A DNA stretch of 64,000 bases from Epiperipatus broadwayi (Eukaryota > Onychophora > Udeonychophora > Euonychophora > Peripatidae), in the NCBI GenBank assembly GCA_028023455.1, contig JAQFVV010000031.1, positions 10,466,093 to 10,530,092 of the forward strand. Reading direction: 5' to 3'. This document shows positions 25,501 to 37,662 of this stretch, one piece after another. Positions within the stretch are counted from its first letter, which is position 1. Each line of letters opens with the position of its first letter. The notes under the pieces were generated by a model. That model saw only the letters and a program-made list of their open reading frames with translations. It was not told where the DNA came from and made no database searches. A program made the translations under genes and the position numbers.

Positions 25501-26510
25501 TTTATTTCTTCACAGAATATGGTTGCCATGACATTGATTAAATCATATTCTTCTTCTTCAGTGCTAAGATATTAATGAAGAAGTGTTGTGTCTCTTGAAA
25601 TAATGAAATTGCAGGTAAATTAAAGACTTATCATTCACATGTATGGATGTTCAATCAGAATAGAAGAAGGATTAACAAAATTTTCTGTACAATTGGCTGA
25701 TTTACTAGTAATTATTTTATAAAAAGAAAGACAAAATGATGGGCTTCCATAAGGCTAGGATACATTGTATTTCATCACATCTGTTTAAACTGATTCATTT
25801 TAAAATTTCAACACACTCTCTTGTAGTTCTTAAATCATAAAATTTTCCAATGCAGCTATTATTTTAGTATTATCAAAGTCAGAGGTGTAACCAATTTCTG
25901 ACAAATGCAATGTAAAAACTGATGTAATCAATTTTTGAATGAAGGCATTTTAATGCTTCCTAACTCTGACACCAATGCTTCTATTTGATTGATCAAATCT
26001 TGGGCATTTTAAACATTGAATTTTGTAGACACTTTGGTGTTCTTAAAGTACTCTACTTCAGGCTTGGTCAAAAAAGCACTAAGTTTTTTGTTAATGGAAA
26101 AAGTCTTAATGTTAAAATTAGACAGCTGTCTATTAAGCTTATCAAGTGACCCTTTTAATATACGGTAAAACAACTCTATAACCAGCTGGAAAACTCTCAA
26201 CTTCACCATCTTTTCCCTTCTTGGCATTAATACTATGCAAAGTCGTATATATAATATTTTTACTGTAGCATTAAAGAATAGAAACGGACAAATTATATGC
26301 TCTTATTAAAAGAATTTTTACCCAGAAAATATATGAGGAAGATTTATGATAAAAATTAAAATTGAGATATCTCTTTATATGGTCGATTTTCTATTAACAG
26401 AAACTGATAAAGAGCCATCAGATTTTTTAGCAGTTAAAACATCCAAAAAAGAAAGTATGTTGTTATTTTCAAATTCATAACCTCAAATTGTAATAAAAAT
26501 AAAATATCTC
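25501..26510 (-). mobile_element. Penelope-like element 4, minus strand, 5'-truncated
   Basis: Coding remnants run right to left: end of the reverse transcriptase region (about 26490-26400), linker (about 26200-26060) and GIY-YIG domain (about 26030-25830). About 300 bp of 3' sequence follow, up to the mariner-like element. Upstream of 26510 the homology stops, so the catalytic palm of the reverse transcriptase is missing. Confidence 0.78.
25830..26500 (-). pseudogene. Penelope-like reverse transcriptase/GIY-YIG remnant
   Basis: In minus-strand order, ENNNILSFLDVLTAKKSDGS matches the conserved LPFLD.L..R...G.L segment that follows the PLE reverse transcriptase palm. It is followed by VNRKST, like the usual VYRKPT. 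VVLPYIKRV and DKLNRQLSNFNIKTFS match the linker. VYKIQCLKC (about 26030-26004) starts the GIY-YIG domain with its CxxC, but the YIG half is lost. The order GVRVRKH, HLSEIGYTSDFDNT and a terminal helix agrees with the family. Stops and frameshifts lie between blocks. It is dead and is not the same copy or family as elements 1 to 3. Confidence 0.82.
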
Positions 26511-27591
26511 AATACTAAACTAAACTAACATACATTATACAAGATCGATTAATTTAGTATATATCACCAATTTATAATAATATGAAATAAAATCAATTCT
26601 TTAAATAACCTTAAAATTTACTATATCCAATCATGACAATCTGAATTAAATGAAAGATTATTTGACACTTATGCAAATACTTTCAAACTAATAAAGCTAA
26701 ATTGTTAAACTTTAAATCATAATTACCTTAATATGTCTAATATTAATAATAATCTATTATAATCAAATGTAAATATCAAAACTGAATATTTAAATTAAAT
26801 TTACATCTATGTCGATAAGCTTTTCATTGTAATTAAAGCAAATCATTTTATTTAGTGAACTTCAAATATCAATTTCTATATATACTGATATCAGCTTTAT
26901 AATATAACAAGATTACCATCTTTATAACTAAATACTAATTTAATATAATATTCACCCATTAAATAATAGACTAAAGCAATATGCAAACACACAATTATAA
27001 TTATCTTTAATTATTATATTTGTATTTTATAAACTACCAAATCAATTCAGATATAAATGTCTATTCTAACATAACTGTTACTTATAACTAATAAAATAAT
27101 TATAATAAACTTTTAACTACCTATTAAATATCCAATAATTCTAAAACAATTTATTATCACATAAAAATATATATCTAGTCCAAATGATAAAATGTTAAAT
27201 TTAATACAAGATGTGATTGTATACACACTTACCAATCCCATTGTTTAATTTCCAGACTTTTATATGATTATTTCTAACAAAACAGGATGTGTAAGTCAAT
27301 ACATGAATATTATCTTGACAGAATGTAATTAGGCAAAAGATTTGTATTATAAAATTAAATGGCAACTAAGCAGGTTTATTCGTTTTAAATGAATTTAACA
27401 ATAAATATAAAAGAAATGTATGTCAAACAAACCATAAACATTTAAGATGTATATAATCCAATTTAAATATTATGAAATGTTCTCTGTTGAATTTAATTTT
27501 AATAAAATAGGTGATTATACGTCAAACTTCATCTATAAAATGCTTAATCTGAAATATGTATATCTATGTGACACAAAACTTGTTGTTGAAC
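26511..27591. other. AT-rich sequence, no gene seen
   Basis: Nothing recognisable. Plus-strand frames at 27447-27783 run into the RTE tail and are not genes. Confidence 0.55.
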
Positions 27592-27850
27592 ATATCATCA
27601 TCATCATCAACAACAACCATTATCAATCCACTGCAGGATGAAGGTCTCTCCAAGTTTAATCCATCTTCACTGATCTTTAGCTTCTCTTCTCCACATCACC
27701 CTTGCACACTTTTTTATTTCATCCATCCATCTCACATGCGGTCCCTTTCTGGGTCTTTTACAATCTCTTGTAATCCAGTTTAATATTTCAATTGTCCATC
27801 TATTATCATCTCTTTTAGCAATATGTCCAGCCCAATACATCCTTGAAATG
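27592..27850 (-). pseudogene. RTE-type LINE, C-terminal end of reverse transcriptase ORF
   Basis: The minus strand encodes YWAGHIAKRDDNRWTIEIL, then a block like RDCKRPRKGPHVRWMDEI and WIKLGETFILQW. It ends in a (TGATGA)n-like tail read from 27610 down to 27592. It is better preserved than the copy at 19131-19400 and belongs to the same family. Truncation just upstream of the HIAKRDD block leaves about 75 codons. Confidence 0.87.
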
Positions 27851-27889
27851 TAAGAAAGTTAACTCTCTTATATTCCATGCATATAAGAC

Positions 27890-28490
27890 ACATATTTACT
27901 TAACTTAGAATATAATAACCAGTTAGGATAATAAATATTATATAATTATATATACATATATAATAATACTGCACCTGCTGAAATTTGAAATAAATTTCAA
28001 TATGTAACATAATACCAATACTAAAAAAAAATTTTTTTGGGGTTTGGTTTTAATAATGAATATATTAACCTGAAAAATATTGGAATATGTTGCTATGACA
28101 ACAATAATATTGTAGAAAAAATGTTTATTGTTAATTGTAGTTTGTAAAAGATTGTAAATTGATTTTATTCATTTTAAGAATAAATGTGTAAATAATAAAA
28201 TTTATAGTATTGATGAAATTATTATTCTTTATATATATATATTAGTAAGAAAATCATGTTATACATCACATGACTTAACTTATTGAGCTTATACTAGTGA
28301 GTATGCTAATATCTCTAAACCAGCTTTACTGCAAGCTTGTTTAGAACTACAAGCACCCTCATTATATTATATATATATATGTGTGTGTAAGTGTGTATTT
28401 TATTTACTGCATTCACAGTAATACGTTGCAAATAATTCATCTAAATATTTAATGTCTCAAATAAGTTTGTTATTTTATTTGTTTATGTAT
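27890..28490 (+). repeat. Dispersed repeat, copy 1 (inverted partner at 33.5-33.9 kb)
   Basis: It shares gaatatgttgctatgacaac, aatttgaaataaattt, gaaattattattctt and atatttaatgtct with the reverse complement of 33485-33885, in the same order. The copy is interrupted at 28235-28385 by a family A element that the other copy lacks. Confidence 0.75.
28235..28385 (-). repeat. Repeat family A, minus-strand insertion
   Basis: It contains catcacatgacttaactt, gtatgctaatatctct and gcaagcttgtttagaac, the reverse complement of the family A core. TA-rich bases lie on both sides (about 28221-28232 and 28362-28380) and may be target duplications. The inverted paralogue at 33.6 kb provides the empty site. 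Confidence 0.75.
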
Positions 28491-28852
28491 AAAAAGTACA
28501 TTTCCATTGTAGTATGAAAGAGTGTAATCCCAGTTGCTTAGTTTTTGTTGGAGTAAAAGGGAGGGTACTATTTGCATTTTAAAATGTAAATATTGTATGT
28601 TGTGTGTAATAAATTATAAAATATTTATTTTTATTTGTAATTATTTTATGTAATAAGATTTTTATTTATGGGATGCTGTATGGAATTGACCAAAGAATTA
28701 ATGTGGAGTCTTACATCAATTAAAAAATTCTATAAACAAGACTAAACAGTTTAAACTCATTCTTTCACATCTTGGCTTTAATAGAAGCAAGATTAAGTTA
28801 TTTCATGTAATTTTTTTAATTTGTTTTTTTGAATATATGATTTTAAGCCAAT
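28491..28852. other. AT-rich sequence, no gene seen
   Basis: Nothing recognised. Confidence 0.5.
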
Positions 28853-29200
28853 AAACATCACATGACCGCCATTTCTTATGCTTGCTTATAACTGTTTTAA
28901 AACAGGCAAAACTCACTATACATATTGCCACACACAGCAAGCTAGAGTAATCAGTGGGTGCCAGAAGGCTTGTGCACAAAATCCCCATCAGGTGCATTAG
29001 ATCCTAAGATCTAGGTGCAATGCTCTCAGATCCAAGGCTCCTCACTGATGAAGGCCACAAGCCAGAAACTAGTCTGGGGATATTAGATGAGTAGGCACTT
29101 GATGGGGATTTTATGCACAAACCTTCTGGCATCCATTGATTACTCTAGCTTGCTGTGTGCGGCAATAGGTATAGTAAGTTTTGCCTGTTTTAAATATATT
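28853..29200. repeat. Family F foldback repeat with loop
   Basis: Arms at about 28895-28995 and 29094-29197 pair (aaaacaggcaaaactcacta with tagtaagttttgcctgtttt). The loop carries the family's taagatctaggtgcaatgct and gaagccacaagccagaaac-like words. Relative to the 23.5 kb copy, the loop is retained and the arms are more diverged. Confidence 0.9.
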
Positions 29201-29345
29201 ATTATTAACTGGATATAATGATGGAGTGAAAGGAATAGTAATCATCCATTAATTTGGACAGAATTGTCAGAAATTTGTGAGAGGTAATAATTTATTGAAA
29301 GAATGATGAAGTCTAAATACTAACAACACAAAATGTACACAAAGG

Positions 29346-29495
29346 TTATGTTCCCCTGCTGATATAATTTTATGATTATGTTCCCCTGCTGATATAATTT
29401 TATGATTATGTTCCCCTGCTGATATAATTTTATGATTATGTTCCCCTGCTGATATAATTTTATGATTATGTTCCCCTGCTGATATAATTTTATGA
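29346..29495 (+). repeat. Five-copy perfect 30-bp minisatellite
   Basis: Five identical head-to-tail units begin with ttatgttcccctgctgatat and end with aattttatga. Because 30 is divisible by three, the minus strand reads a repeated decapeptide (HKIISAGEHN), but there is no other sign of a gene. No spacers exist, so this is not a CRISPR array. Confidence 0.97.
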
Positions 29496-31307
29496 GATCG
29501 ATGAATTATTTTCACACAGGATAGAAATTAAGTTTCCATAGCATTTTCATGGATGAAACTAGTGTCTGTTCACTTGCAATGTTTTATCAATAAAATAATT
29601 GTTAAAGGATATTTGCACTGTATCACCATGGATATAACCTAGTGTTTTTACACTGATAATATCATAGATCAAATGTGTGCTAAATGAAATAATAATTTGA
29701 ATAATTGGAAAATATGAGATTAAAATGTGTTTCAAATCTAATCCCTTTTCATGACATTTCTACTTTTTCTGAAATAACAAAATAATTATGGTACTATTTT
29801 GGAAATATATCTAAGAATAATTGATCAGATCATTTGCTAATATATTATTATGAATATTTTGTATATATAATTGTATAGGATATAAATGATAGTTTAATTT
29901 AAATTAAGTAGAGATTTAATTTACATGCTTAAAATACAAAAAAAGTCAAGTTTTCAAAATTCAAATTTATATTTTGTAACTTAGTGATTATAATATTAAT
30001 TTAAGTACTTATCTTCTTATTCATTGATATAAATTAATATCAAGTATTTATTTTTAATTTATTCTCTTAGAACAATGTCAATGAATAGGTAGATACATTT
30101 TTAGTATATTTTTATTTCCATTAACTATTTTTATATAAAGATTACGAATGTTCTTGACTCTCTTATATTTTAAAAAGTGTATAAATATATATATATATAC
30201 TAGTTTTCGCATTTTATAGATGAAGCTTGATGTAAATCCCCTATTTAATTTAAAAGAATTAATGTTAAAATTGAAAACATATTATATAAACCATAATCAG
30301 ACTATATGTATATATTTTAAATGATATAATTTTTAATTATATCCATTTGTTAATAAATTTTGAATTAATTTAAAACAAGTAAACTTGTTCAGTCATTATT
30401 TAATTTGACAATGAATATTTTTTGCTTATTAGTACTTGGAAAAGATATGACTTATAAATGTACTGTACTACATAATTCATTAGAATCACTTATAAAGTAG
30501 CTTTGAAAGTCCATAGAATAAATAAAAATATAATTACATATTATTATTTTTATATTGAATTTAATGTTTATTATCTGACAAAGTATAGATTTTTATATAG
30601 CAATAAATTTATTGATTTGACATTCTGAAATATTTAATAAGTCATTAGAAGCTTATTGTAATTATTTTGTTAGTAACAAGTAACAGTTATATTAAGATAG
30701 AAATTATATATGAATTGGCCTGATGATTGATAAAGGTACAAACATGATAATTACTAAAGATGGATAAATATACTTGCAATGAAATGTTCATGTCATTATT
30801 GATTAAAGTGAATATTATTTCAAGTCAGTATACAACCATAAAGATCATAATTGTATTTTATTCTGTTACAAATTAGTGTGATTTGCTTTAATTATATTTA
30901 AAGTTTATTGATGTGGATTGTAAATTCAGTTTAAATATTAAATTTTAATATTAATATTTGATAATAATAAACATTAATATTTTTTCATATGTGTTAATAA
31001 TTATAGTCTAGAGTTTTAACAATCTATCTTTATTAAGCTAAAGAGTAATTGGATTTTATTTGTCAATAGCATTTGAATACGCATTAAATTGGAATCTATC
31101 ATTCATTTTATATATTTTTATGACTGAATATTGAAAATCTTAAAGTTATTTAATAGGATGATTTGATTTTATAATATATTAAGTTATTCATTCTTATAGT
31201 GCTATGTTTTATAAATTGAGAGTGATGTTTAGTAAACTCTAGATAATTTTGTCGATGTCATTCATTCAGACATCGTAAACAGTAATTTAAAGTGAGTGGT
31301 CTATCAT
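29496..31307. other. AT-rich sequence, no gene seen
   Basis: Nothing recognised apart from a short TA run near 30187. Confidence 0.55.
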
Positions 31308-31500
31308 CACACTTTCATTTCCAGTACTTAAGATTTGCCCATATATAAGCCTTTGGGTTGGAAAAAATAAGTGGATTCATTTTATTCTTTCATAAATACT
31401 ATATCTTGTGTTGGAAATGAAAGTATTCATTTGTTATTAACACTTGTAAAAAGCACATGCACAATAGCTTGAAAAGGCTGATCTTTAATGTATTACAAAT
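31308..31500 (+). repeat. Dispersed repeat, direct partner at 42.4 kb
   Basis: It shares cagtacttaagatttgccca-like, tttattctttcataaatact and gcttgaaaaggctgatcttt with 42414-42610 in the same order. A small inverted pair (actttcatttcca with tggaaatgaaagt) lies at about 31311 and 31411. Confidence 0.8.
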
Positions 31501-33355
31501 ATATTAAGTTAGTGAAAGTGGAAAAATATATTAAGTTAATTGATATTGTATTGCTATTAAGTATTTAATCTTATTATAATTGGCTTAATTAATGAGAGAA
31601 GGTTGATATTAGTGGAACAGCATGACTGAGTTAGCAGTACTTTAATTTTATTTAGTTGAAATTAGAAGTCAATCAGTGAGTTATATATATATTTAATTGG
31701 ATATCATTGTTATTTCAAATTTGAAAGGCATATTAAAATTATTATCTCATCCATCCATAAATTATTTCCTATAAATATAAATAACATTTAACTTTTATCA
31801 TAAGTTTGTATTATTATAAACAATGTTTTGATTCATAAGCAGTATTGAGATTTATCTTTCTAACTCTTTGTCATTATTTTTATCATATTATAAGCAGATT
31901 ATATAATAGGCATAGATCTATTTATAAAATATTTGGTTTTATTGCTTTATCTTTAATCTATTGCAAATAATGATCATATTTTAGAGTAGTTTGAAATAAT
32001 TATTTTGCTTGTTTTCTATTCATTCTAAATGCTATTTGAATTCATAAGTTTACAACAATGATTATTATCATTGTTTTATTGAATTAAATGTTAGATTGTT
32101 ATTTACTGATTGATATTCATTTTAGCATAGTTTATTGTTTTCATTCTGTTACAATTGACACTATAATTCCCAGGCATTATTAAATTAGGATTATTCTTTC
32201 TTGGTTTATATTTTTATTCTGTTGTAAATGGTGATCAATAATTAGACTATGACTAAGGTTACCGTATGACCCATATTTTTATTCAGTTACAAATGGTGAT
32301 CAAAGATTGGACTATATTTTCATTCAGATTAAAGTTTTCATTTCCTATTGTCATTATATTTATTCTATTACATTATATACATAGATAAAAATATATCATA
32401 ATATATATTATTATATGACTTGATTAATTGTTCTCCAATATGACACTTTAAAGAATATCACAGTTCCGGTGTCTATTCCTTAAATTATAATTTGACTATA
32501 ATTTATTACTCCAGAGAAGGTAGGACTGTCATGAAAAGTTATCTAATGTGAAATACATTTTGTTAATTTTGATATTCTCCAAATATTAAAATTATTCTTT
32601 CGTTTAGCAGGCATTTGATACTATAAGATATTATAAATGAACAGATGTCAGTTTCCATCCATGGCAATGCAATGCAAAAGAAACCAATTTAAATTCTGTA
32701 TTGAAGTAATTCATCAATATCACAAAATATATCTGCAGATGAAAATAATCCTTATACTATTTTATGTTGTCAGCTTTTATATTTTATTGTTATAAGGAAT
32801 ATCCTTTTAGTAAAGAAATATTCAGATAATTTTGAACACAATGAATTACTTTTTATTCCTTTAACACATTCTCATTTTATAACAAATTCTCAATATGTCT
32901 GTCCAGTTTTCTGAACAAATACTTTTCTTCTTACCCCATTATTTTATATAATTAATAATCAAATACTTTTGAAAAAAAAAAATTATATGAGAAAACTTCG
33001 ATTTGCTTCTATTGAAGTCAAGACATCAGAGAAAGAGAGAGAGCTCAAACCATTCAGTTCTATTTATAAGTTCTTTAACTGATATCATAAAAAACTAAGA
33101 TAACACACTTTTATAGCTCTAATGTCCAATTTATTCAACATTTCAAAAGTAACATTTTATTACACAACAATAATAACAAACAAAAAACAAATTTCACAAT
33201 TATACATTTTACAAATACAAATAATGTTTTTTTTAATTCAACACAAACTAATATAATTTATATGACATTCTTACCATACTATATTGGAAATATATATTTT
33301 ATATATAACACTCCAATATGATATTACATATATCAAATAAACAGAACAACAGATG

Positions 33356-33358
<3 letters not shown>
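31501..33358. other. AT-rich sequence with weak local repeats
   Basis: No gene. Between about 31900 and 32320 a loose motif of the form tttattctgttacaaatggt followed by gatca..a.t.gactat recurs at least twice well (32210, 32275) and more weakly elsewhere. Confidence 0.5.
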
Positions 33359-33404
<46 letters not shown>

Positions 33405-33427
33405 ATAAATGTAATATTATATTGGAG

Positions 33428-33461
<34 letters not shown>

Positions 33462-33490
33462 CTCCAATATAATATTACATTTATCAGATA
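33359..33490. repeat. (TC)n run abutting a 92-bp perfect AT-rich palindrome
   Basis: About 40 bp of TC repeats end at 33398. From 33399 to 33490 the sequence is a perfect palindrome. It begins tatctgataaatgtaatatt and ends in its reverse complement, with a TA core. A third, direct copy of the right arm lies upstream at about 33313-33357 (actccaatatgatattacat). Confidence 0.95.
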
Positions 33491-33885
33491 AACAAAACAA
33501 CATACATATTTGTGACATTAAATATTTGTGTGTATTATTTGTAATCTACTTGAGCATACAATAAACAAAATACATATAATAAAGAAGGAATAATAATTTT
33601 ATCAAAACTATAAACTTTATAATTTATATATGTACTTTTTTTATAAAATTAATAACTTCAATTCATAATTTTTTATGTTACAATTAATAATAAACATTTC
33701 TTGCATTAATATTCTTGTTGTCATAGCAACATATTTCAATGCTCCTAGACCAATTCATTCACTATTAAAATCAATTAAGAAATAAAAACAATTGCAATTG
33801 ACATTCTGTCATATATTAAAATTTACTTCAAATTTCATTAGGTACAATATATATATATATTGAACTGGATAATTTATCCGATTCA
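33485..33885 (-). repeat. Dispersed repeat, copy 2 (inverted partner at 27.9-28.5 kb)
   Basis: Its reverse complement matches copy 1 through gttgctatgacaacaa, gtttatta.taattgta and aaatatttaatgtc. It lacks the family A insertion present in copy 1. Confidence 0.75.
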
Positions 33886-34150
33886 AGAGTTCTATCATGT
33901 AAATTAAAAAAAAAAAAAACCAAGTTTTATATGTGCAATAACACACATACTTATTTATCTTGAAATCTTATATTTTAATTCTCAGTTGATTTTAGTATAA
34001 AATATTTTTTTGTTTATGATGCTTGTTTTCTTTTAACATAATTAAAAGCAAACAAAGTTTAATTAGTGTTCATATAAAAGTATTTTATTTAAACTAAAAA
34101 AATTTAATGTTGATGTATTTTTAAAGCTGAGATTTAGTTTTGTATTTTTT

Positions 34151-35760
34151 TTATATAAAAAAAATAATAATCATTTTTGTAAGATAAAGCCCTGTAAGAT
34201 ATTGTTTTTCTAATTGAGATTGAGCAGGAGACAGAGATTTACCTTGGTTGAAAGTTGCAAAAAAAGATTGTGTGAGAGATAACAAAGAACATAAATAGCT
34301 GAGTAAATTTTTTTATTGGAGAGGAGGATTCAGAGAGACTATTCTGATCATTCAGTTTTTTTTTTTTTTTGCTCAGCTTCTTGTTATTGAGGATTGATGC
34401 AGATTTTAGCTGTTATTGAACTGTTGCATTGTTAAAGTGACTCTAATTTTTTTTTGATATTGGTGCCACGGGAATCACCAAGTTGAATTTCCATTGACCG
34501 ACAATGATTCTATTTGCCGTGACAATAGCAGCCATTCAGATGCCATGCCTGTAACATATGCCACAAAGAATCTCCACAACATGATGGGCTGAGCCTTTCC
34601 AAAGATAAACCTCCAGAGCTCCAAATTGTGACTTCAATCATGACCTAACTGTCAAGTCCAGAGCAGATCCCGATAATGCCTCCAGACTTCTGAACCTGTA
34701 GTAAATGACAGCCATTGTAGAGGACTCTATAAACCGAACTTTGTGTGAACAGCAGAAATTAATATTACCTCGAGGTAACTTACCTTTCCATATCAAAATC
34801 AGGGCTAGATCTCTAATTAAGTCTCTAGCAAATCTCAGCTCAATCTTAAAAAGAAATTATATTTATGATGTGTAATTTATCAATTTAAATATTAATGTAT
34901 TTTTGTTTATTTTTACATTACAATGTTAGTAGCAAGATTTTCAATCTTAAAATGTTACTTGTTTGAGAGTGTATGGCGAGTGATATTTTATATGCTTAAT
35001 AATTTCTCAGTTCTATGATTAACACTTGTTAAATACTCCGACCGACCTTAGTAGTTTTCTTTTATTTTTGTTTGTTTGTTTGCTTTGTTGTTAAACTAAA
35101 TCAAACTTGGCTTTGGCTGGAGATTTATAGGATATATGATTTTTTTTTTTTTTGGTAGAGATTTATTTGCTATAATTCAGATTACGTAGTTCATAATGTT
35201 TCTTTTCTTGTGTGAGACTAACCTTGGCTCATTTCAATGTACTTGTCCATGAGCGTTTTGCAGAATTAGGACATTCTTGGTTCCGACATTTCTTTTCGGA
35301 CTAAGAAAAGCTCATCTGCGCTGTCCCGTTATTCTCCACAAACATCCATCTTACTAAATCTCTATAGGGAAAAGGGAATTGGTTGGGTAAACTGCTAGCA
35401 GAAAGATATAAGCCCTTGTTAAGTTATTGATAAGAAATGAACTTGTCTGCTTGGGTATTTAATGTAGTAATGCTTGTATGCACTCAATGTTAAGATCTGC
35501 TAAGTAAATGTAGATCAAGTTTCATGTTTATTTTGTTATTATGTTCAATAAATTTAAAAAGTTCTTGTAAGTATTTTGGCTGATGTTTGTCTCAGTGTTT
35601 TCTCAATTGTCTGAACTACATTCATTAGCTTTTGCTCTCCCTGGGTTTAGTCCGGCACATTCATGTTCGTATATCCTGCTCACCCTTAAAATAAATGTCT
35701 AGTTCCGATTTTCAGACTAATGGCGCCCTCATGATCAGGATATACGAAATTAAAATCTTT
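34151..35760 (+). mobile_element. GC-richer LTR-retroelement-like region, unproven
   Basis: About 1.6 kb are clearly less AT-rich than the surroundings. Near the right end are a TATA-like gatataagccc (about 35405), an aataaa polyadenylation word (about 35549) and tggcgccc at 35722. The last matches the first eight bases of the lysine-tRNA primer-binding site of many LTR elements. A 17-bp inverted pair (ttcgtatatcctgctca and tgatcaggatatacgaa) encloses that site. No gag-pol domain, second LTR or TSD is visible. A short open segment at about 34470-34600 has no recognised motif. It could also be a non-coding host transcript. Confidence 0.3.
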
Positions 35761-37576
35761 TGTCCAGCACAATATATATATATATAAATTTTGTTTTAAA
35801 CTTTATTAACAATATGTAATAAATTTTGCATGTGTACAATGATATGCTTCATGAAGTGTCTAATTATTCTTTCGTTGATGTTTTGGCTTTTCCATTCAGC
35901 TTAATATATTTTCAGCAATGAAAATATGTTTTGTAAAGCATATCAACATACACATACAAAATTTATTATATATATACAATTTTTAAAAGTCTAAAGCTTG
36001 TATATAGGTTAGAGTAGTTTGAGCTTAAATGAAAAAATAAGAATACATAAAAATAGGATTAAAAATAAATATCTCATATTCATGAAAGAGAGACAGGCTG
36101 AACTATTAGTTTTGATGAGGCTAAATAAAAATAAGAATTAAAAAATCTTTATTATTAATAATTTATGATTCTAAAGCAATTAAATTGTTTAAAAATTGCT
36201 TTAATATTAAGGGTCTGTGAAATGTAATTGGGAATTGTCAGAAATAGTTAGTATATACTTGTTGATATGTTTTAGATCTTTGCCCTTTAGAAGTCTGCTT
36301 TAGCAGGAATTAGGTTAGTCTTATTTAATTTTGAATTTGGGGTAATTTTAATTATATGCATACATTAAATACGTGTTTATATATGTGAAACGGAAAAATA
36401 ATCTTATAATAATTATTTATAGCCAAACGCATTTTCGATACAGTATACTAGACTCATTACATACAAACTAACTAAACCAATTGATTATTAATATTTATTA
36501 TAGGATCATTTTTTTCTGTTTAACACACATATACACATACATATATATTTATATCACGTGTGTTTACTATTTACAATTTAAAGACAGATTTTATTTATTT
36601 ACCTTATATATATATTAATACCAACAACGACTTGTTTAGAAGTGTAAATATTTTGCACTATCATTCTTTTCTATAAATTAGCTAATTTCAATATAGTTAT
36701 ACTTTAATTAAGACACAGAGGGAATGTAATAATTAAGGATAGCACTGTAGAACGTACAACCAAGAAGAAAGTTATTTATCAATCTCTCTTTACACTTCTC
36801 TTTCATGAAAGGGAGAAGCCACTATAATTCTTTAATATCCTGTTAACCAGAAATTCTGTATTCAATGAATTACATTTTTAATAATTAATTAAATACTATA
36901 GAACATATGTAATCGGGCTATTTTTTCCAAATTCATAATCTAACAATTAGTTCACAGTTACAATACCAATACAAATTTAAATTGTATTAAATTTTATCAA
37001 CCCTATAAACAAATAGGCCGAGGATTATATAATACTTCAGGACTAATGATCTCCTTATGCTTTCCATAAAAAATGATTGAACATTTTCTAAAATCCTGTA
37101 TTCTAATGTGATATTTCATACTTATGAAGTGCTAATGATTAGTCTGCAGCCCATATATGATCTTGGATATGTGATAAGAATAGAAATTCCTTTTTATCTG
37201 GTTTGTACATTAATACGTAAGGGCTTGTTTATAGATTTATTAAAATGATTTGTAGAAAGTCAAAACATATAAAAAAAAATTATAGTACTGCAGATACTTA
37301 TAAAAATTATTATTTCGAAAATATTATAATATATCTCTGCACAATATTTTTAATAAACAAACACTGTTTGTTTATGATTCATTAAAATTAATAGTACAAA
37401 TTATAGAAGCACGTCACATAAACACCATGTGATTTATGCATAGCCACATACACACATAATATTTAAACATAACGTAGACATCTACAAATGTAAGCAAAAG
37501 TAAAAGCATACATTAAAAATATATTTTAGTACATATTGCGCATTATAATATCTAGAAGTTGAATTTTTAATGTGCA
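35761..37576. other. AT-rich sequence, no gene seen
   Basis: Nothing recognised. Confidence 0.55.
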
Positions 37577-37577
37577 A

Positions 37578-37639
<62 letters not shown>

Positions 37640-37662
37640 CAACAACAACAGTAATAATAATA
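37577..37662 (+). repeat. (AAT)n/(AAC)n trinucleotide microsatellite
   Basis: About 19 aat units are followed by five aac units and a degraded aat tail. Confidence 0.93.

Noticed and set aside
27447-27783. Plus-strand frames of 64 and 75 codons
   Set aside because: Antisense to the RTE C-terminal segment at 27592-27850.
29346-29495. CRISPR-like array
   Set aside because: Repeats are directly adjacent with no spacers, and the genome is eukaryotic.
29267-29515. Minus-strand frame with a repeated decapeptide
   Set aside because: Translation of the 30-bp minisatellite. No conserved flanks, start context or splice sites.
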